Shown in pieces: positions 6,142 to 9,165 of a stretch of DNA of 9,165 nt. The stretch covers positions 2,673 through 11,837 of the forward strand of contig PEUP01000072.1 of NCBI GenBank assembly GCA_002780705.1, in the 5' to 3' direction. Below the pieces are notes generated by a model. The model was not told the DNA's origin. It did no database searches and saw only the letters and a program-made list of their open reading frames with translations. The stretch's first letter is position 1. Each line of letters begins with the position of its first letter. Both the position numbers and the translations under genes were made by a program. This DNA comes from Elusimicrobia bacterium CG03_land_8_20_14_0_80_50_18. Lineage in GTDB: Bacteria > CG03.

Positions 6142-9100
6142 ATGGCAAAAAATACTAAAGCGGACGCGGAAGAAGAAAAAATCGGCACTCAGACACAGGA
6201 CATCTCAAAAGTTCTGGTTAGGAATGTGGAAAACGAGATGATCACCTCCTACATCAACTATTCCATGAGTGTAATAGTGGGAAGGGCTCTCCCCGATGTC
6301 AGGGACGGACTCAAACCCGTGCACAGAAGAATCCTCTATTCCATGAAGGAACTGGGCCTTTCGTACAACAAGACTTTCAAAAAAGCGGCCAGGATAGTCG
6401 GAGAATGTTTTGTCAAAGGCACCCTTGTTTCTACGGCAAAGGGGCTGGCGGCCATAGAAGATGTGAGATTGGGGGATTCAGTTTATACCCGGAGCGGCTT
6501 GAGAAAAGTCAGCCGTCTCTATGTTATGCCGGAAAAGGATATCTATAGGATTGTTCTGAAAAACGGTCTTTCCAACGCGGTCACGGCCTCGCAGAAGTTT
6601 TGTGTGCTTGACGGTAATCTGCGCATGGTCTGGAAGGAAGCAAAAAAAATCACGAAAAAAGATTTTGTGGTTGTAAAAGCCCCCTGCCCGGACAACAACA
6701 AAAATATCCGGCTGGGAACGTTAAGCGGTAAAACAATTTATTTAAACGAGAACGTCGCCTATCTGCTGGGACAACTTGTATCCGACGGCTGGGTTGAAAA
6801 AGGTTATAATCACGGCAAGGGCTTCAGGCTCGGTTTCGGTTCATCAACGCTGCCGATAATAAAGCGGCTGCGCAAAATTCTGAAAGATGAATTCAAATAC
6901 GCCGCGACCACGGAAATCAGGACATTCAGCGGCGCGGGCAAATTGTATACTCTCAGGATTAACAAAGTCAATATCAATGATTTTCTGATTTCATCTTTCG
7001 GTTTGCGGGGGGTGTCTGCCGCAACGAAATTTATTCCGCCTCAGATATTTGTGTCGCCCAAAAAAGTTGTTTTTTCTTTTATCAGCGGCTTGATTGACGG
7101 TGACGGCAGCGCGCACAAAAAGAGAAACTGCATTCACTATGGTTCTGTTTCAGAGCAACTCATAGGGGGTTTGCAAACGCTTCTGACCAATTTCGGCGTT
7201 ATGGGTGAGAGATTTACAGAGCCGGGAAGGACCGGCGGAGTGATAAACGGTAAAGATGTGAAAGGCCGACAGCTTTTTCATTCTTTGGAAATAAGGAGCA
7301 GATACGCGTGTTTGCTTGCATCGCTGCTCAATGTTTCACAGAAATCAAAAGCGGAAAATCTGAAAAGAATAAAGCTGAATAAAGTGAAAACCGCGGGATA
7401 TGACGCGATTCCGAACGCCGGAAGGTTGATTTTTAAGGAATTAAGCAAAAAACATCTTGGCGGCGGCTGGTATTGTGATGAAAGCGGGAACAAATTCAGA
7501 ATGGGTGTCAAATATCCTGCCGGATGTAAAATCCGCTATTCAAAAAATTTGCCCGAAAAAAATATAGGGCGCAAACAGATTCTGGATTGGCGGATTTTTG
7601 ATAAGTTAAAAAAAATCAACTCGCCGCTTTCGGAGATTTTAGAAGGCTTTATAAAAAACGAATTGTATTTTATTAAAGTTGAAAAAGTGGAAAAATGCGA
7701 CAGGGAAAAAACCTTTGATCTGCAGGTGGAGAAAGAGCACGAATTTATCGCCAATGGAATGCTGTCGCATAACTGTCTCGGAAAATACCATCCGCACGGA
7801 GACCTTTCCGTTTACGACGCCATCATAAGAATGGCGCAGGACTTCTCATTGCGCTATCCGCTTGTCAGAGGCCAGGGCAATGTGGGCTCAATAGACGGAG
7901 ACCCGCCCGCGGCCATGAGATATGTGGAAGCCAAGCTTGAGAGGATAGCCGATGAGATGCTCAAGGATCTGGACAAAGGCACGGTTGATTTCACGGACAA
8001 TTTTGACGCCACGCTCCAGGAGCCGGTGGTCATGCCGTCCAATTTCCCGAATCTTCTTGTGAACGGTTCGGAGGGAATCGCCGTGGGAATGGCCACCAAG
8101 ATTCCCCCGCATAATCTCAGCGAAGTTGTGGGCGCGGCAATAGCCCTGATAGATAATCCCGAGCTTTCGGACGCCGAGCTCTTTAAACTCGTTCCGGCCC
8201 CCGACTTTCCCACGGGAGCGATCATAACCAACCGCAGCGGGATCCAGCAGGCTTATAAGACCGGCCGCGGCACTTTCAAAATAAAGGCCCGCGCGGAAAT
8301 AGAACAGGTCAAAGGCGGCAGGGAGATAATAGTGATAACCGAGCTGCCCTATCAGGTGAACAAGGCCCGTCTCATAGAGAACATAGCCATACTTGTGAGA
8401 GAAAAGAAAATAACGGGCATCACGAATCTCAGAGACGAATCCGATAAAGACGGGATACGCGTTGTTGTGGATGTTTCCAGAGACGCCGTCGGTGGAGTTG
8501 TGCTGAATCAGCTTTTCAAGCACACGCAGCTCTCTGTCAGTTTCGGCATAATACTCCTGTCGCTGGTCAACAATGTGCCTAAGGTGCTGAGCCTGCGGCA
8601 GATGCTGGGTTATTACATAGACCACAGAATTGATGTAATCACAAGGCGCACGAAATTCGACCTGGCTAAAGCCGAGGCCCGCGCTCACATTCTTGAGGGC
8701 TTGAGGATAGCCCTTGAAAACCTGGACAGGATAATAAAGACAATCAAGGAGTCGGAAAACCCGGCCGAGGCCAAAGACGCTCTCGTAAAGAAATTCAAAA
8801 TGAGCGAACTGCAGGCTCAGGCCATTCTGGATATGAAACTCCACCAGCTCACCGGCCTTGAAAGGATCAAGGTGGAGGAAGAGTACATAGAGAAGATCAA
8901 GCTCATAGAGAAACTGAAAAAAATATTATCCGATACCGGCGAGATCCTCGCCATCATAAAAGAGGACCTTGAAGAGGTGCGGAAGAAATACGGCGACAAG
9001 CGTTTGACGGAGATATCAGACGAAGACACTGAAATAGCTGACGAGGACCTCATAAGCGACACGGAGGTGGCGCTGACAATAACCCATCAGGGCTATATCA

Positions 9101-9165
9101 AGAGGGTGCCGCTCTCCACCTGGCGCGTTCAGGGCCGCGGCGGCAAGGGCGTGAATTCGATGAAG
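6142..9165 (+). CDS. gyrA: DNA gyrase subunit A, interrupted by an in-frame intein; 3' end outside window
   Basis: GyrA cuts and rejoins DNA for gyrase. It begins 14 bp after gyrB with AAGGGG five bases before the ATG, and the frame stays open for 1008 codons to the window edge. Codons 1-88 are the N-extein (ending RIVGE), 89-544 the intein and 545 onward the C-extein (starting CLGKYHPHGD). The spliced visible part is 552 aa. Motifs: SMSVIVGRALPDVRDGLKPV near residue 41, the QRDR, the catalytic Tyr in AAMRY (precursor 594, mature 138; codon 7921-7923), VMPSNFPNLLVNG, and ELPYQVNKARL. The GyrA box QGRGGKG (about 9130-9150) marks the start of the C-terminal wrapping domain, cut off by the window edge. 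The first about 27 residues are an acidic extension, longer than in E. coli. ParC is less likely because of the GyrA box and the neighbouring gyrB. The protein must splice to be active. Confidence 0.96.
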   Translation, partial: MAKNTKADAEEEKIGTQTQDISKVLVRNVENEMITSYINYSMSVIVGRALPDVRDGLKPVHRRILYSMKELGLSYNKTFKKAARIVGECFVKGTLVSTAKGLAAIEDVRLGDSVYTRSGLRKVSRLYVMPEKDIYRIVLKNGLSNAVTASQKFCVLDGNLRMVWKEAKKITKKDFVVVKAPCPDNNKNIRLGTLSGKTIYLNENVAYLLGQLVSDGWVEKGYNHGKGFRLGFGSSTLPIIKRLRKILKDEFKYAATTEIRTFSGAGKLYTLRINKVNINDFLISSFGLRGVSAATKFIPPQIFVSPKKVVFSFISGLIDGDGSAHKKRNCIHYGSVSEQLIGGLQTLLTNFGVMGERFTEPGRTGGVINGKDVKGRQLFHSLEIRSRYACLLASLLNVSQKSKAENLKRIKLNKVKTAGYDAIPNAGRLIFKELSKKHLGGGWYCDESGNKFRMGVKYPAGCKIRYSKNLPEKNIGRKQILDWRIFDKLKKINSPLSEILEGFIKNELYFIKVEKVEKCDREKTFDLQVEKEHEFIANGMLSHNCLGKYHPHGDLSVYDAIIRMAQDFSLRYPLVRGQGNVGSIDGDPPAAMRYVEAKLERIADEMLKDLDKGTVDFTDNFDATLQEPVVMPSNFPNLLVNGSEGIAVGMATKIPPHNLSEVVGAAIALIDNPELSDAELFKLVPAPDFPTGAIITNRSGIQQAYKTGRGTFKIKARAEIEQVKGGREIIVITELPYQVNKARLIENIAILVREKKITGITNLRDESDKDGIRVVVDVSRDAVGGVVLNQLFKHTQLSVSFGIILLSLVNNVPKVLSLRQMLGYYIDHRIDVITRRTKFDLAKAEARAHILEGLRIALENLDRIIKTIKESENPAEAKDALVKKFKMSELQAQAILDMKLHQLTGLERIKVEEEYIEKIKLIEKLKKILSDTGEILAIIKEDLEEVRKKYGDKRLTEISDEDTEIADEDLISDTEVALTITHQGYIKRVPLSTWRVQGRGGKGVNSMK
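6406..7773 (+). mobile_element. GyrA intein (456 aa) with self-splicing Hint domain and LAGLIDADG homing endonuclease
   Basis: The reading frame is intact, so this is translated within GyrA and removed by protein splicing. Block A is CFVKGTLV with Cys1 (codon 6406-6408). Block B is around VTASQKFCVLDG (Thr60, and Gln63 where His is usual), followed by W..A..I and DFVVV. Block C LLGQLVSDG is at intein 120-128 and block E FISGLIDGDG at 225-234. Block F TFDLQVEKEHEF has Asp438 and His445. Block G ends in SHN with His455 and Asn456, and Cys is the +1 residue. Removing codons 89-544 restores the normal GyrA sequence RIVGE-CLGKYHPHGD. By hand count, 7501-7740 is 36% GC (87/240) against 57% in the C-extein at 8041-8220 (102/180). 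Leu TTA occurs five times in the intein and once in the visible exteins. These suggest horizontal arrival. Splicing activity is inferred. Confidence 0.95.
6760..7380 (+). other. LAGLIDADG homing endonuclease domain within the GyrA intein (approximate limits)
   Basis: Two dodecapeptide motifs are present, YLLGQLVSDGW (from 6760) and FISGLIDGDGS (from 7078). Both keep the acidic residue before the final Gly (precursor Asp215 and Asp321), the metal-binding catalytic position. The second is followed by a typical GSVSEQLIGGLQTLLTNFGV stretch. A monomeric two-motif enzyme would cut intein-free gyrA alleles at the insertion site and so spread the intein by repair. With no stop and both acids retained, the endonuclease looks functional. 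About 90 further residues (7381-7650) before block F are unassigned, perhaps an extra DNA-contact part. Confidence 0.85.

Noticed and set aside
6406..7773. Reading the gyrA interruption as a pseudogene, insertion sequence or assembly error
   Set aside because: The insert is 1368 bp (divisible by three), has no stop in frame, has no transposase or terminal repeats, and carries intein blocks A to G with exact junctions that restore GyrA.
7888..8844. Long minus-strand open frame (318 codons) inside gyrA
   Set aside because: It is antisense to well-conserved GyrA sequence, shows no recognisable domain and is explained by codon bias of the real gene.

Overview
The window is a replication-origin neighbourhood from a Gram-negative bacterium. 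All genes are on the + strand: the 3' end of kdsD (1-648), a promoter and DnaA-box array (about 650-819), dnaA (812-2149), a 197-bp gap with one perfect DnaA box, dnaN (2347-3468), a small DciA/DUF721 gene (3465-3737), gyrB (3734-6127) and the first 1008 codons of gyrA (6142 to the right edge). KdsD belongs to Kdo/lipopolysaccharide synthesis, and GyrB has the extra C-terminal insert seen in proteobacterial-type gyrases. Both point to an outer-membrane organism. The phylum cannot be fixed from sequence alone; the AUA-rich Ile codon use and the gene set would suit a deep-branching Gram-negative group such as Elusimicrobiota or Omnitrophota, but this is only a guess.

Origin region: a near-consensus sigma-70 promoter (TTGACA, 17 bp, TACAAT) precedes a row of DnaA-box-like 9-mers that repeat every 11 bp (starts at 758, 769, 780, 791). 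The row ends in a perfect box (811-819) that contains the GTG start codon of dnaA. Read on the minus strand, the array runs through a GGCGCC block into an AT-rich stretch, the order expected of boxes loading DnaA onto an unwinding element. The array lies in the presumed dnaA leader, so it probably also serves autoregulation.

Replication and topology genes: DnaA (initiator), DnaN (sliding clamp), the DciA-like protein (candidate helicase loader or helicase partner), GyrB and GyrA follow in order. dnaN, dciA and gyrB overlap by ATGA, and gyrA starts 14 bp after gyrB, so they look like one translationally coupled unit. recF, often found here, is absent.

The main discovery is an in-frame intein of 456 codons (6406-7773) in gyrA, carrying a two-motif LAGLIDADG homing endonuclease. 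It sits inside the quinolone-resistance-determining region, between the equivalents of E. coli GyrA D72 and V73. The well-known mycobacterial GyrA inteins sit elsewhere, next to the catalytic tyrosine. The usual block B histidine of the splicing domain is replaced by Gln, the +1 extein residue is Cys where GyrA normally has Val, and the sampled intein sequence is much more AT-rich than its host gene. The spliced GyrA would also carry Leu at the E. coli Ser83 position.
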